A program made the translations under genes and the position numbers. This document shows, one piece after another, positions 34,169-47,673 of a DNA stretch of 64,000 nucleotides (position 1 is the stretch's first letter; every line of letters starts with the position of its first letter). Source of the stretch: Erinaceus europaeus (Eukaryota; Chordata; Mammalia; Eulipotyphla; Erinaceidae); the NCBI RefSeq assembly GCF_950295315.1, contig NW_026647566.1, positions 1-64,000 of the forward strand. The letters run 5' to 3'. Under the pieces are notes generated by a model, which had not been told where the DNA came from, ran no database searches, and worked only from the letters and a program-made list of their open reading frames with translations.

Positions 34169-37100
34169 TCAATCCATAAATGAAGAAGTAATACAGGTAA
34201 CAGAGACGTATATGTCCCTGTGTGTTTCCACTGAGTTAATGTAAATGCACTTTTATTTACTTCTTCATTTATTTATTACCTTGCCACGAGAATTTCTTTT
34301 CATTGCTAAAAAAAAGTGTCCCATCAAGGGTACCAGGTGGTGCCACACCCAGTGAAGCACTCATGTTACAATGCAGGAGGACTGGGCCTCAAAACCCTGG
34401 TCCCCACCTGGCAGGGGAAATCTTTACAAGTGGTGCAGAAGTGCTGCAGGTGTTTCTCTCTGTGTCTCAAACTCTCTCTCCCTCCCTTCCCTCTCAATTG
34501 CTGTCTATTTATTCCAGTGAATAATCAAGAAAATAGAAAGTAAAAAAAGAAAAAGGAAAAGGAAATATTCCACGACTTCAAATGGGCCACTCAGGACAAT
34601 GCATTCCTTGTTAAGATGCTCACAGCATTCCATATGCAGAAAGGCAAAGACACCATGTATTTTTTAACCCAGTTTTTATATTTATTTATTTATTTATTTA
34701 TTTAGGTGCTTACTCATTTTTGTCATTGATGAATTAATGTTTTACATTTGACATTGACTAAGGATCTGACACCAGCGGTCTCCAGTACCCCTAGATGGTA
34801 CTCTCCCTCTACAAAATTGATCCATTGACCTGTCCATCCATCCATCCACCCATCCATCTATCCATCCATCCATCCATCCATCCATCCATCCATCCATACA
34901 CCAGTAAACAAAGCTAAGTACAAAAGGAGATCTCTCCTGAATGGTGAAGACAATCAACCATGCACAGGTAGGTTGCAAAGGGGCCAGTTTGGCTGAATAG
35001 GGCAGAGGGTCTGAACCAGGGAATGTGTTGGGGCGTGTGGGTGTGGGTGGGGTGAGCCGGAGACCCTGTGAGCTGGGTCACATTAGGGGCAGGCAGGGGG
35101 TGGAAGGGGTTGCGAACAGCTGTCACTGGAGAACCATCACAAGTGCCGGAGCTGGTGAGCAGGGCACCTGGAAGAGAGGACAGACAAAGGAGAGAAGCAA
35201 AGTGCGGAGGAGAGGATAGGGGAGAGGATGGTGAGGACAGGAGAGGACAGGAGAGGACAGGAGGGGAGGGGACCTGAGAAACCTACCTGGACAAAGGCAG
35301 CATACAGATATCCAGGAAGGCAGGCAGGCATGCAGGCAGCTCTGGCCTGGGCTCCCTGGATCCCGGGCACACCTCCACCTGTCTTCTCTTGCCTGCCAGC
35401 CCTGAGGTCCCTCGTCGGTCAGCACTGTCTTCTGATCCTTCTGTCCCTCTGTGCCAGGGCCCAGGCATCTGGCGCTGTTGGCTGACCTAGTGGCAGGGCA
35501 GTTGGGCTGACCCGTGCCAGTGTGGCCAGCACAGAATGCCAGGGGCTAGGACATCACAGAGGGCTCCTGTGGTTGCTAGGCCACGGGGACCCTGCCCATC
35601 CAGTTGACCAGCAGCCATGACACCCACACTGAACTTGACCTGAGGGGTGGTGGCCAGCCACCAGAGCCAGAGCCCCAGGGCAAAGCAGGTGCTGGTCGGC
35701 CGGGCCAAGGGGCTCTGGGCAGATTGGTGTGTGTCTGGGCATGGGGCTGGCATCTGACAGCCCAGGGCTGGGGACCAAGGTCCGCCAGGCCCCTGTCCCA
35801 CCATGTGCACTGACACACAGTCTTGCTGACTGACTGAGAGTCCCCGCCCCAGAGATACCCACACCAGGTCCCTGGGTGCCCTGAGCTGCCCCTGAGGGTT
35901 GGTGGGTGCCTGCGTGGACACATGCCTCCGTAATGGAGGACTCTATTAATCCCGTTGCCTACTGACAGCTGCCCTCCTGCCCCTCCTCCTCCTCTTCTTC
36001 TTCCTCCTCCTCTTCCTCCTCCTCCTCCTCCTCCTTCTCCTCCTCCTCCTCCACCTCCACCTCCTCTTCCTCATCCTCAGATGGACTCAATCAGGGCCCT
36101 TTGCCTAGGCAAGCCAGGGCTGCTGCTCTGGCTGCTGCAGCTTCTATCCAGTGGGTGGGTGCAGGAATCTGTTCCTGTCAGTCCCTGATTCCTGGGACCT
36201 TCCATGCCTCCAGCTCCCCCCACTCTCTAGTCCAGACCCCTCCTCAAGGATGCCCCCTTTCCCCTTGCCCTCTGTCCCCCAGCTTCCCAACTAACATCTA
36301 CTGTGTGCCTCCCTGTGCAACTTTACTGCCACCAAGCTTCTGTCCTTCAGCCCTGAGGGCCCAGGGCCAGCCCAGCTGCCATCTCACCATCCAGCAGGGG
36401 GACCTGCCCTAACCCCCTGCCACCACACCCACACACTCGGCCCTGCACACACTCACGGGCTGCCCTGCCAGTAGCCTCTCAAACAGTCTCCTTCTGCCCC
36501 CTAGTCCCCTTACAGCCTCTGCCACGGCCCCCACAGACACCTGGGCATCAGCAGCGCAGACATGCAAACAGCTCCCCTCGCCCCCACTCCATTTGCTCCA
36601 AGGTTGTCAAGAGTCTTTTTTTCATGCTGTAGGGGAGGGAGTTGAGACAGTCCAATGTCCTGGGGAGCAAGAACTGCAAACAGTCCATCTACAATGTAAC
36701 ATTTGGGTCTCAGGCCGCCCAATCCCTAGTGCACTGTGCAGACCTTTGACTGGCAAAAACACCCCATCTGAGCGTGAGATCTGGCTGGGCTAGTGGCTCT
36801 TTCTGTGGACTAAGAGACAGACAGACAGAGTTTTCAGGTTCAAAACCTATACTTCCCAGAAGATGGTCATTCACTTCTGTAAAAAAAAAAAAAAAAAAAA
36901 AAGGCTTTTAATTTTTTTTCCCCTGCCTGGGTAACCTGTCTGCTGCCTGTTTCAAAGTGAAAAAAGGGAAAAAATCTTTTTTGGAGGGAAGAGGACCAAA
37001 ATGCAGGCAGGTGGACTCCGTGGAGAGTGGATGGGGAGTTGCTCCTGCCCTGGCACTAGAGCCCCAGCTGCTGTTCCAGGTGCTCTCTGATACCAGAGAT

Positions 37101-37214
37101 CTCCGTGTGTCGTGTCATGACACTGTCTCCAGGACTGACCCACAGGATAATGCGGCTTCAAAACGAGGCAGGTCATACTGCCTTCAAAAGTAAATCCAGG
37201 GAGTTTTGGTGGTA
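33835..37214 (+). repeat. Macrosatellite unit 11 (3380 bp)
   Basis: Short form. ATCC tract 34833-34900 (10 repeats, the last mutated to TACA), G-quadruplex motif 35030-35052, pyrimidine tract 35980-36078 (+CTC), CTCF-like sites 36391 and 36494, A-run of 22 at 36881-36902, the shortest. Its 3' part carries the older variants (CACGGGCTGCCC, five-A, GGGGAGTTGC), unlike its neighbours. Private: CTCAAAACCCTGG in SINE B. Confidence 0.95.
34328..34565 (+). mobile_element. SINE B copy 11
   Basis: CACCTGGCAGGGG form; private CTCAAAACCC. Confidence 0.78.
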
Positions 37215-37548
37215 TGTCAGAGGGTTAAGGGCTTGTGGCGCTCACAAAAAGAGGGGACAGGTGGAAGGATCTGGGGTCTGGCCCCCAGACCGCCACCTGC
37301 AGGGGATTCGCTTTACAGGGGGTGAAGCAGGTCTTTAGGAGCTCTATCTTTCTCTTCCACCCTGTATTTCCTCTGCTCTCTCCTTTTGTGTCTGTCAGAT
37401 GCAAGGTCAGTAAAAACAACAACAACAAAAACAATAACCACCACAGTGACCAAGCTACAAGGGCAGCGAAAGGGGAACAAATGGAGTGCAGGAGCTGTGG
37501 ATTATTCGTGGCGAAGGCATCAGCTGTGGCAATAACCCCTTGAGGCAA
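37199..37548 (+). mobile_element. SINE A copy 12
   Basis: Head reads TTTTGGTGGTATG (C to T); TTAAGGGC form. Confidence 0.8.
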
Positions 37549-40500
37549 TCAATCCATAAATGAAGAGGTAATACAGGTAACAGAGACGTATATGTCCCTG
37601 TGTGTTTCCACTGAGTTAATGTAAATGCACTTTTATTTACTTCTTCATTTATTTATTACCTTGCCACGAGAATTTCTTTTCATTGCTAAAAAAAAGTGTC
37701 CCATCAAGGGTACCAGGTGGTGCCACACCCAGTGAAGCACTCATGTTACAATGCAGGAGGACTGGGCCTCAACACCCTGGTCCCCACCTGCCAGGGGAAA
37801 TCTTTACAAGTGGTGCAGAAGTGCTGCAGGTGTTTCTCTCTGTGTCTCAAACTCTCTCTCCCTCCCTTCCCTCTCAATTGCTGTCTATTTATTCCAGTGA
37901 ATAATCAAGAAAATAGAAAGTAAAAAAAGAAAAAGGAAAAGGAAATATTCCACGACTTCAAATGGGCCACTCAGGACAATGCATTCCTTGTTAAGATGCT
38001 CACAGCATTCCATATGCAGAAAGGCAAAGACACCATGTATTTTTTAACCCAGTTTTTATATTTATTTATTTATTTATTTATTTAGGTGCTTACTCATTTT
38101 TGTCATTGATGAATTAATGTTTTACATTTGACATTGACTAAGGATCTGACACCAGCGGTCTCCAGTACCCCTAGATGGTACTCTCCCTCTACAAAATTGA
38201 TCCATTGACCTGTCCATCCATCCATCCACCCATCCATCTATCCATCCATCCATCCATCCATCCATCCATCCACCAGTAAACAAAGCTAAGTACAAAAGGA
38301 GATCTCTCCTGAATGGTGAAGACAATCAACGATGCACAGGTAGGTTGCAAAGGGGCCAGTTTGGCTGAATAGGGCAGAGGGTCTGAACCAGGGAATGTGT
38401 TGGGGCGTGTGGGTGTGGGTGGGGTGAGCCGGAGACCCTGTGAGCTGGGTCACATTAGGGGCAGGCAGGGGGTGGAAGGGGTTGCGAACAGCTGTCACTG
38501 GAGAACCATCACAAGTGCCGGAGCTGGTGAGCAGGGCACCTGGAAGAGAGGACAGACAAAGGAGAGAAGCAAAGTGCGGAGGAGAGGATAGGGGAGAGGA
38601 TGGTGAGGACAGGAGAGGACAGGAGAGGACAGGAGGGGAGGGGACCTGAGAAACCTACCTGGACAAAGGCAGCATACAGATATCCAGGAAGGCAGGCAGG
38701 CATGCAGGCAGCTCTGGCCTGGGCTCCCTGGATCCCGGGCACACCTCCACCTGTCTTCTCTTGCCTGCCAGCCCTGAGGTCCCTCGTCGGTCAGCACTGT
38801 CTTCTGATCCTTCTGTCCCTCTGTGCCAGGGCCCAGGCATCTGGCGCTGTTGGCTGACCTAGTGGCAGGGCAGTTGGGCTGACCCGTGCCAGTGTGGCCA
38901 GCACAGAATGCCAGGGGCTAGGACATCACAGAGGGCTCCTGTGGTTGCTAGGCCACGGGGACCCTGCCCATCCAGTTGACCAGCAGCCATGACACCCACA
39001 CTGAACTTGACCTGAGGGGTGGTGGCCAGCCACCAGAGCCAGAGCCCCAGGGCAAAGCAGGTGCTGGTCGGCCGGGCCAAGGGGCTCTGGGCAGATTGGT
39101 GTGTGTCTGGGCATGGGGCTGGCATCTGACAGCCCAGGGCTGGGGACCAAGGTCCGCCAGGCCCCTGTCCCACCATGTGCACTGACACACAGTCTTGCTG
39201 ACTGACTGAGAGTCCCCGCCCCAGAGATACCCACACCAGGTCCCTGGGTGCCCTGAGCTGCCCCTGAGGGTTGGTGGGTGCCTGCGTGGACACATGCCTC
39301 CGTAATGGAGGACTCTATTAATCCCGTTGCCTACTGACAGCTGCCCTCCTGCCCCTCCTCCTCCTCTTCTTCTTCCTCCTCCTCTTCCTCCTCCTCCTCC
39401 TCCTCCTTCTCCTCCTCCTCCTCCACCTCCACCTCCTCTTCCTCATCCTCAGATGGACTCAATCAGGGCCCTTTGCCTAGGCAAGCCAGGGCTGCTGCTC
39501 TGGCTGCTGCAGCTTCTATCCAGTGGGTGGGTGCAGGAATCTGTTCCTGTCAGTCCCTGATTCCTGGGACCTTCCATGCCTCCAGCTCCCCCCACTCTCT
39601 AGTCCAGACCCCTCCTCAAGGATGCCCCCTTTCCCCTTGCCCTCTGTCCCCCAGCTTCCCAACTAACATCTACTGTGTGCCTCCCTGTGCAACTTTACTG
39701 CCACCAAGCTTCTGTCCTTCAGCCCTGAGGGCCCAGGGCCAGCCCAGCTGCCATCTCACCATCCAGCAGGGGGACCTGCCCTAACCCCCTGCCACCACAC
39801 CCACACACACGGCCCTGCACACACTCAGGGGCTCCCCTGCCAGTAGCCTCTCAAACAGTCTCCTTCTGCCCCCTAGTCCCCTTACAGCCTCTGCCACGGC
39901 CCCCACAGACACCTGGGCATCAGCAGCGCAGACATGCAAACAGCTCCCCTCGCCCCCACTCCATTTGCTCCAAGGTTGTCAAGAGTCTTTTTTTCATGCT
40001 GTAGGGGAGGGAGTTGAGACAGTCCAATGTCCTGGGGAGCAAGAACTGCAAACAGTCCATCTACAATGTAACATTTGGGTCTCAGGCCGCCCAATCCCTA
40101 GTGCGCTGTGCAGACCTTTGACTGGCAAAACACCCCATCTGAGCGTGAGATCTGGCTGGGCTAGTGGCTCTTTCTGTGGACTAAGAGACAGACAGACAGA
40201 GTTTTCAGGTTCAAAACCTATACTTCCCAGAAGATGGTCATTCACTTCTGTAAAAAAAAAAAAAAAAAAAAAAAAAGGCTTTTAATTTTTTTTCCCCTGC
40301 CTGGGTAACCTGTCTGCTGCCTGTTTCAAAGTGAAAAAAGGGAAAAAATCTTTTTTGGAGGGAAGAGGACCAAAATGCAGGCAGGTGGACTCCGTGGAGA
40401 GTGGATGGGGACTTGCTCCTGCCCTGGCACTAGAGCCCCAGCTGCTGTTCCAGGTGCTCTCTGATACCAGAGATCTCCGTGTGTCGTGTCATGACACTGT

Positions 40501-40588
40501 CTCCAGGACTGACTCACAGGATAATGCGGCTTCAAAACGAGGCAGGTCATACTGCCTTCAAAAGTAAATCCAGGGAGTTTTGGCGGTA
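37215..40588 (+). repeat. Macrosatellite unit 12 (3374 bp)
   Basis: Short form. ATCC tract 38213-38272 (8 repeats), G-quadruplex motif 38402-38424, pyrimidine tract 39352-39450 (+CTC), CTCF-like sites 39763 and 39866, A-run of 25 at 40252-40276. Its right end has the GACTCACAGG variant that runs on into units 13 to 15. Confidence 0.95.
37708..37945 (+). mobile_element. SINE B copy 12
   Basis: CACCTGCCAGGGG form. Confidence 0.78.
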
Positions 40589-40922
40589 TGTCAGATGGTT
40601 AAGAGCTTGTGGCGCTCACAAAAAGAGGGGACAGGTGGAAGGATCTGGGGTCTGGCCCCCAGACCGCCACCTGCAGGGGATTCGCTTTACAGGGGGTGAA
40701 GCAGGTCTTTAGGAGCTCTATCTTTCTCTTCCACCCTGTATTTCCTCTGCTCTCTCCTTTTGTGTCTGTCAGATGCAAGGTCAGTAAAAACAACAACAAC
40801 AAAAACAATAACCACCACAGTGACCAAGCTACAAGGGCAGCGAAAGGGGAACAAATGGAGTGCAGGAGCTGTGGATTATTCGTGGCGAAGGCATCAGCTG
40901 TGGCAATAACCCCTTGAGGCAA
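40573..40922 (+). mobile_element. SINE A copy 13
   Basis: First copy with CAGATGGTTAAGAGC, the head shared by copies 13-16. Confidence 0.8.
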
Positions 40923-43900
40923 TCAATCCATAAATGAAGAAGTAATACAGGTAACAGAGACGTATATGTCCCTGTGTGTTTCCACTGAGTTAATGTAAAT
41001 GCACTTTTATTTACTTCTTCATTTATTGATTACTTTGCCATGAGAATTTCTTTTCATTGCTAAAAAAAAGTGTCCCATCAAGGGTACCAGGTGGTGCCAC
41101 ACCCAGTGAAGCACTCATGTTACAATGCAGGACGACTGGGCCTCAACACCCTGGTCCCCACCTGCCAGGGGAAATCTTTACAAGTGGTGCAGAAGTGCTG
41201 CAGGTGTTTCTCTCTGTGTCTCAAACTCTCTCTCCCTCCCTTCCCTCTCAATTGCTGTCTATTTATTCCAGTGAATAATCAAGAAAATAGAAAGTAAAAA
41301 AAGAAAAAGGAAAAGTAAATATTCCACGACTTCAAATGGGCCACTCAGGACAATGCATTCCTTGTTAAGATGCTCACAGCATTCCATATGCAGAAAGGCA
41401 AAGACACCATGTATTTTTTAACCCAGTTTTTATATTTATTTATTTATTTATTTATTTAGGTGCTTACTCATTTTTGTCATTGATGAATTAATGTTTTACA
41501 TTTGACATTGACTAAGGATCTGACACCAGCGGTCTCCAGTACCCCTAGATGGTACTCTCCCTCTACAAAATTGATCCATTGACCTGTCCATCCATCCATC
41601 CACCCATCCATCTATCCATCCATCCATCCATCCATCCATCCATCCATCCACCAGTAAACAAAGCTAAGTACAAAAGGAGATCTCTCCTGAATGGTGAAGA
41701 CAATCAACGATGCACAGGTAGGTTGCAAAGGGGCCAGTTTGGCTGAATAGGGCAGAGGGTCTGAACCAGGGAATGTGTTGGGGCGTGTGGGTGTGGGTGG
41801 GGTGAGCCGGAGACCCTGTGAGCTGGGTCACATTAGGGGCAGGCAGGGGGTGGAAGGGGTTGCGAACAGCTGTCACTGGAGAACCATCACAAGTGCCGGA
41901 GCTGGTGAGCAGGGCACCTGGAAGAGAGGACAGACAAAGGAGAGAAGCAAAGTGCGGAGGAGAGGATAGGGGAGAGGATGGTGAGGACAGGAGAGGACAG
42001 GAGAGGACAGGAGGGGAGGGGACCTGAGAAACCTACCTGGACAAAGGCAGCATACAGATATCCAGGAAGGCAGGCAGGCATGCAGGCAGCTCTGGCCTGG
42101 GCTCCCTGGATCCCGGGCACACCTCCACCTGTCTTCTCTTGCCTGCCAGCCCTGAGGTCCCTCGTCGGTCAGCACTGTCTTCTGATCCTTCTGTCCCTCT
42201 GTGCCAGGGCCCAGGCATCTGGCGCTGTTGGCTGACCTAGTGGCAGGGCAGTTGGGCTGACCCGTGCCAGTGTGGCCAGCACAGAATGCCAGGGGCTAGG
42301 ACATCACAGAGGGCTCCTGTGGTTGCTAGGCCACGGGGACCCTGCCCATCCAGTTGACCAGCAGCCATGACACCCACACTGAACTTGACCTGAGGGGTGG
42401 TGGCCAGCCACCAGAGCCAGAGCCCCAGGGCAAAGCAGGTGCTGGTCGGCCGGGCCAAGGGGCTCTGGGCAGATTGGTGTGTGTCTGGGCATGGGGCTGG
42501 CATCTGACAGCCCAGGGCTGGGGACCAAGGTCCGCCAGGCCCCTGTCCCACCATGTGCACTGACACACAGTCTTGCTGACTGACTGACAGTCCCCGCCCC
42601 AGAGATACCCACACCAGGTCCCTGGGTGCCCTGAGCTGCCCCTGAGGGTTGGTGGGTGCCTGCGTGGACACATGCCTCCGTAATGGAGGACTCTATTAAT
42701 CCCGTTGCCTACTGACAGCTGCCCTCCTGCCCCTCCTCCTCCTCTTCTTCTTCCTCCTCCTCTTCCTCCTCCTCCTCCTCCTCCTTCTCCTCCTCCTCCT
42801 CCACCTCCACCTCCTCTTCCTCATCCTCAGATGGACTCAATCAGGGCCCTTTGCCTAGGCAAGCCAGGGCTGCTGCTCTGGCTGCTGCAGCTTCTATCCA
42901 GTGGGTGGGTGCAGGAATCTGTTCCTGTCAGTCCCTGATTCCTGGGACCTTCCATGCCTCCAGCTCCCCCCACTCTCTAGTCCAGACCCCTCCTCAAGGA
43001 TGCCCCCTTTCCCCTTGCCCTCTGTCCCCCAGCTTCCCAACTAACATCTACTGTGTGCCTCCCTGTGCAACTTTACTGCCACCAAGCTTCTGTCCTTCAG
43101 CCCTGAGGGCCCAGGGCCAGCCCAGCTGCCATCTCACCATCCAGCAGGGGGACCTGCCCTAACCCCCTGCCACCACACCCACACACACGGCCCTGCACAC
43201 ACTCAGGGGCTCCCCTGCCAGTAGCCTCTCAAACAGTCTCCTTCTGCCCCCTAGTCCCCTTACAGCCTCTGCCACGGCCCCCACAGACACCTGGGCATCA
43301 GCAGCGCAGACATGCAAACAGCTCCCCTCGCCCCCACTCCATTTGCTCCAAGGTTGTCAAGAGTCTTTTTTTCATGCTGTAGGGGAGGGAGTTGAGACAG
43401 TCCAATGTCCTGGGGAGCAAGAACTGCAAACAGTCCATCTACAATGTAACATTTGGGTCTCAGGCCGCCCAATCCCTAGTGCGCTGTGCAGACCTTTGAC
43501 TGGCAAAACACCCCATCTGAGCGTGAGATCTGGCTGGGCTAGTGGCTCTTTCTGTGGACTAAGAGACAGACAGACAGAGTTTTCAGGTTCAAAACCTATA
43601 CTTCCCAGAAGATGGTCATTCACTTCTGTAAAAAAAAAAAAAAAAAAAAAAAAAGGCTTTTAATTTTTTTTCCCCTGCCTGGGTAACCTGTCTGCTGCCT
43701 GTTTCAAAGTGAAAAAAGGGAAAAAATCTTTTTTGGAGGGAAGAGGACCAAAATGCAGGCAGGTGGACTCCGTGGAGAGTGGATGGGGACTTGCTCCTGC
43801 CCTGGCACTAGAGCCCCAGCTGCTGTTCCAGGTGCTCTCTGATACCAGAGATCTCCGTGTGTCGTGTCATGACACTGTCTCCAGGACTGACTCACAGGAT

Positions 43901-43966
43901 AATGCGGCTTCAAAACGAGGCAGGTCATACTGCCTTCAAAAGTAAATCCAGGGAGTTTTGGCGGTA
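40589..43966 (+). repeat. Macrosatellite unit 13 (3378 bp), nearly identical to unit 14
   Basis: Short form. ATCC tract 41587-41650 (9 repeats), G-quadruplex motif 41780-41802, pyrimidine tract 42730-42828 (+CTC), CTCF-like sites 43141 and 43244, A-run of 25 at 43630-43654. Carries the unit 13-16 markers CAGATGGTTAAGAGC and GGACGACTGGG, plus TACTTTGCCATGAG (13, 14, 16) and AAAAGTAAATATT (13 and 14 only). Confidence 0.95.
41082..41319 (+). mobile_element. SINE B copy 13
   Basis: GGACGACTGGG and tail AAAAGTAAATATT. Confidence 0.78.
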
Positions 43967-44300
43967 TGTCAGATGGTTAAGAGCTTGTGGCGCTCACAAA
44001 AAGAGGGGACAGGTGGAAGGATCTGGGGTCTGGCCCCCAGACCGCCACCTGCAGGGGATTCGCTTTACAGGGGGTGAAGCAGGTCTTTAGGAGCTCTATC
44101 TTTCTCTTCCACCCTGTATTTCCTCTGCTCTCTCCTTTTGTGTCTGTCAGATGCAAGGTCAGTAAAAACAACAACAACAAAAACAATAACCACCACAGTG
44201 ACCAAGCTACAAGGGCAGCGAAAGGGGAACAAATGGAGTGCAGGAGCTGTGGATTATTCGTGGCGAAGGCATCAGCTGTGGCAATAACCCCTTGAGGCAA
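43951..44300 (+). mobile_element. SINE A copy 14
   Basis: Reads the same as copy 13 by eye. Confidence 0.8.
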
Positions 44301-47300
44301 TCAATCCATAAATGAAGAAGTAATACAGGTAACAGAGACGTATATGTCCCTGTGTGTTTCCACTGAGTTAATGTAAATGCACTTTTATTTACTTCTTCAT
44401 TTATTGATTACTTTGCCATGAGAATTTCTTTTCATTGCTAAAAAAAAGTGTCCCATCAAGGGTACCAGGTGGTGCCACACCCAGTGAAGCACTCATGTTA
44501 CAATGCAGGACGACTGGGCCTCAACACCCTGGTCCCCACCTGCCAGGGGAAATCTTTACAAGTGGTGCAGAAGTGCTGCAGGTGTTTCTCTCTGTGTCTC
44601 AAACTCTCTCTCCCTCCCTTCCCTCTCAATTGCTGTCTATTTATTCCAGTGAATAATCAAGAAAATAGAAAGTAAAAAAAGAAAAAGGAAAAGTAAATAT
44701 TCCACGACTTCAAATGGGCCACTCAGGACAATGCATTCCTTGTTAAGATGCTCACAGCATTCCATATGCAGAAAGGCAAAGACACCATGTATTTTTTAAC
44801 CCAGTTTTTATATTTATTTATTTATTTATTTAGGTGCTTACTCATTTTTGTCATTGATGAATTAATGTTTTACATTTGACATTGACTAAGGATCTGACAC
44901 CAGCGGTCTCCAGTACCCCTAGATGGTACTCTCCCTCTACAAAATTGATCCATTGACCTGTCCATCCATCCATCCACCCATCCATCTATCCATCCATCCA
45001 TCCATCCATCCATCCATCCATCCACCAGTAAACAAAGCTAAGTACAAAAGGAGATCTCTCCTGAATGGTGAAGACAATCAACGATGCACAGGTAGGTTGC
45101 AAAGGGGCCAGTTTGGCTGAATAGGGCAGAGGGTCTGAACCAGGGAATGTGTTGGGGCGTGTGGGTGTGGGTGGGGTGAGCCGGAGACCCTGTGAGCTGG
45201 GTCACATTAGGGGCAGGCAGGGGGTGGAAGGGGTTGCGAACAGCTGTCACTGGAGAACCATCACAAGTGCCGGAGCTGGTGAGCAGGGCACCTGGAAGAG
45301 AGGACAGACAAAGGAGAGAAGCAAAGTGCGGAGGAGAGGATAGGGGAGAGGATGGTGAGGACAGGAGAGGACAGGAGAGGACAGGAGGGGAGGGGACCTG
45401 AGAAACCTACCTGGACAAAGGCAGCATACAGATATCCAGGAAGGCAGGCAGGCATGCAGGCAGCTCTGGCCTGGGCTCCCTGGATCCCGGGCACACCTCC
45501 ACCTGTCTTCTCTTGCCTGCCAGCCCTGAGGTCCCTCGTCGGTCAGCACTGTCTTCTGATCCTTCTGTCCCTCTGTGCCAGGGCCCAGGCATCTGGCGCT
45601 GTTGGCTGACCTAGTGGCAGGGCAGTTGGGCTGACCCGTGCCAGTGTGGCCAGCACAGAATGCCAGGGGCTAGGACATCACAGAGGGCTCCTGTGGTTGC
45701 TAGGCCACGGGGACCCTGCCCATCCAGTTGACCAGCAGCCATGACACCCACACTGAACTTGACCTGAGGGATGGTGGCCAGCCACCAGAGCCAGAGCCCC
45801 AGGGCAAAGCAGGTGCTGGTCGGCCGGGCCAAGGGGCTCTGGGCAGATTGGTGTGTGTCTGGGCATGGGGCTGGCATCTGACAGCCCAGGGCTGGGGACC
45901 AAGGTCCGCCAGGCCCCTGTCCCACCATGTGCACTGACACACAGTCTTGCTGACTGACTGACAGTCCCCGCCCCAGAGATACCCACACCAGGTCCCTGGG
46001 TGCCCTGAGCTGCCCCTGAGGGTTGGTGGGTGCCTGCGTGGACACATGCCTCCGTAATGGAGGACTCTATTAATCCCGTTGCCTACTGACAGCTGCCCTC
46101 CTGCCCCTCCTCCTCCTCTTCTTCTTCCTCCTCCTCTTCCTCCTCCTCCTCCTCCTCCTTCTCCTCCTCCTCCTCCACCTCCACCTCCTCTTCCTCATCC
46201 TCAGATGGACTCAATCAGGGCCCTTTGCCTAGGCAAGCCAGGGCTGCTGCTCTGGCTGCTGCAGCTTCTATCCAGTGGGTGGGTGCAGGAATCTGTTCCT
46301 GTCAGTCCCTGATTCCTGGGACCTTCCATGCCTCCAGCTCCCCCCACTCTCTAGTCCAGACCCCTCCTCAAGGATGCCCCCTTTCCCCTTGCCCTCTGTC
46401 CCCCAGCTTCCCAACTAACATCTACTGTGTGCCTCCCTGTGCAACTTTACTGCCACCAAGCTTCTGTCCTTCAGCCCTGAGGGCCCAGGGCCAGCCCAGC
46501 TGCCATCTCACCATCCAGCAGGGGGACCTGCCCTAACCCCCTGCCACCACACCCACACACACGGCCCTGCACACACTCAGGGGCTCCCCTGCCAGTAGCC
46601 TCTCAAACAGTCTCCTTCTGCCCCCTAGTCCCCTTACAGCCTCTGCCACGGCCCCCACAGACACCTGGGCATCAGCAGCGCAGACATGCAAACAGCTCCC
46701 CTCGCCCCCACTCCATTTGCTCCAAGGTTGTCAAGAGTCTTTTTTTCATGCTGTAGGGGAGGGAGTTGAGACAGTCCAATGTCCTGGGGAGCAAGAACTG
46801 CAAACAGTCCATCTACAATGTAACATTTGGGTCTCAGGCCGCCCAATCCCTAGTGCGCTGTGCACACCTTTGACTGGCAAAACACCCCATCTGAGCGTGA
46901 GATCTGGCTGGGCTAGTGGCTCTTTCTGTGGACTAAGAGACAGACAGACAGAGTTTTCAGGTTCAAAACCTATACTTCCCAGAAGATGGTCATTCACTTC
47001 TGTAAAAAAAAAAAAAAAAAAAAAAAAAGGCTTTTAATTTTTTTCCCCTGCCTGGGTAACCTGTCTGCTGCCTGTTTCAAAGTGAAAAAAGGGAAAAAAT
47101 CTTTTTTGGAGGGAAGAGGACCAAAATGCAGGCAGGTGGACTCCGTGGAGAGTGGATGGGGACTTGCTCCTGCCCTGGCACTAGAGCCCCAGCTGCTGTT
47201 CCAGGTGCTCTCTGATACCAGAGATCTCCGTGTGTCGTGTCATGACACTGTCTCCAGGACTGACTCACAGGATAATGCGGCTTCAAAACGAGGCAGGTCA

Positions 47301-47339
47301 TACTGCCTTCAAAAGTAAATCCAGGGAGTTTTGGCGGTA
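43967..47339 (+). repeat. Macrosatellite unit 14 (3373 bp), nearly identical to unit 13
   Basis: Short form. TTTA tract of 5. ATCC tract 44961-45024 (9 repeats), G-quadruplex motif 45154-45176, pyrimidine tract 46104-46202 (+CTC, the last unit of that block), CTCF-like sites 46515 and 46618, A-run of 25 at 47004-47028. Differs from unit 13 by GAGGGATGGTGG near 45766 and by GTGCACACC near 46859; the second is shared with unit 15. Confidence 0.95.
44460..44697 (+). mobile_element. SINE B copy 14
   Basis: Same two markers as copy 13. Confidence 0.78.
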
Positions 47340-47673
47340 TGTCAGATGGTTAAGAGCTTGTGGCGCTCACAAAAAGAGGGGACAGGTGGAAGGATCTGGG
47401 GTCTGGCCCCCAGACCGCCACCTGCAGGGGATTCGCTTTACAGGGGGTGAAGCAGGTCTTTAGGAGCTCTATCTTTCTCTTCCACCCTGTATTTCCTCTG
47501 CTCTCTCCTTTTGTGTCTGTCAGATGCAAGGTCAGTAAAAACAACAACAACAAAAACAATAACCACCACAGTGACCAAGCTACAAGGGCAGCGAAAGGGG
47601 AACAAATGGAGTGCAGGAGCTGTGGATTATTCGTGGCGAAGGCATCAGCTGTGGCAATAACCCCTTGAGGCAA
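47324..47673 (+). mobile_element. SINE A copy 15
   Basis: Head marker as in copies 13 and 14. Confidence 0.8.
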
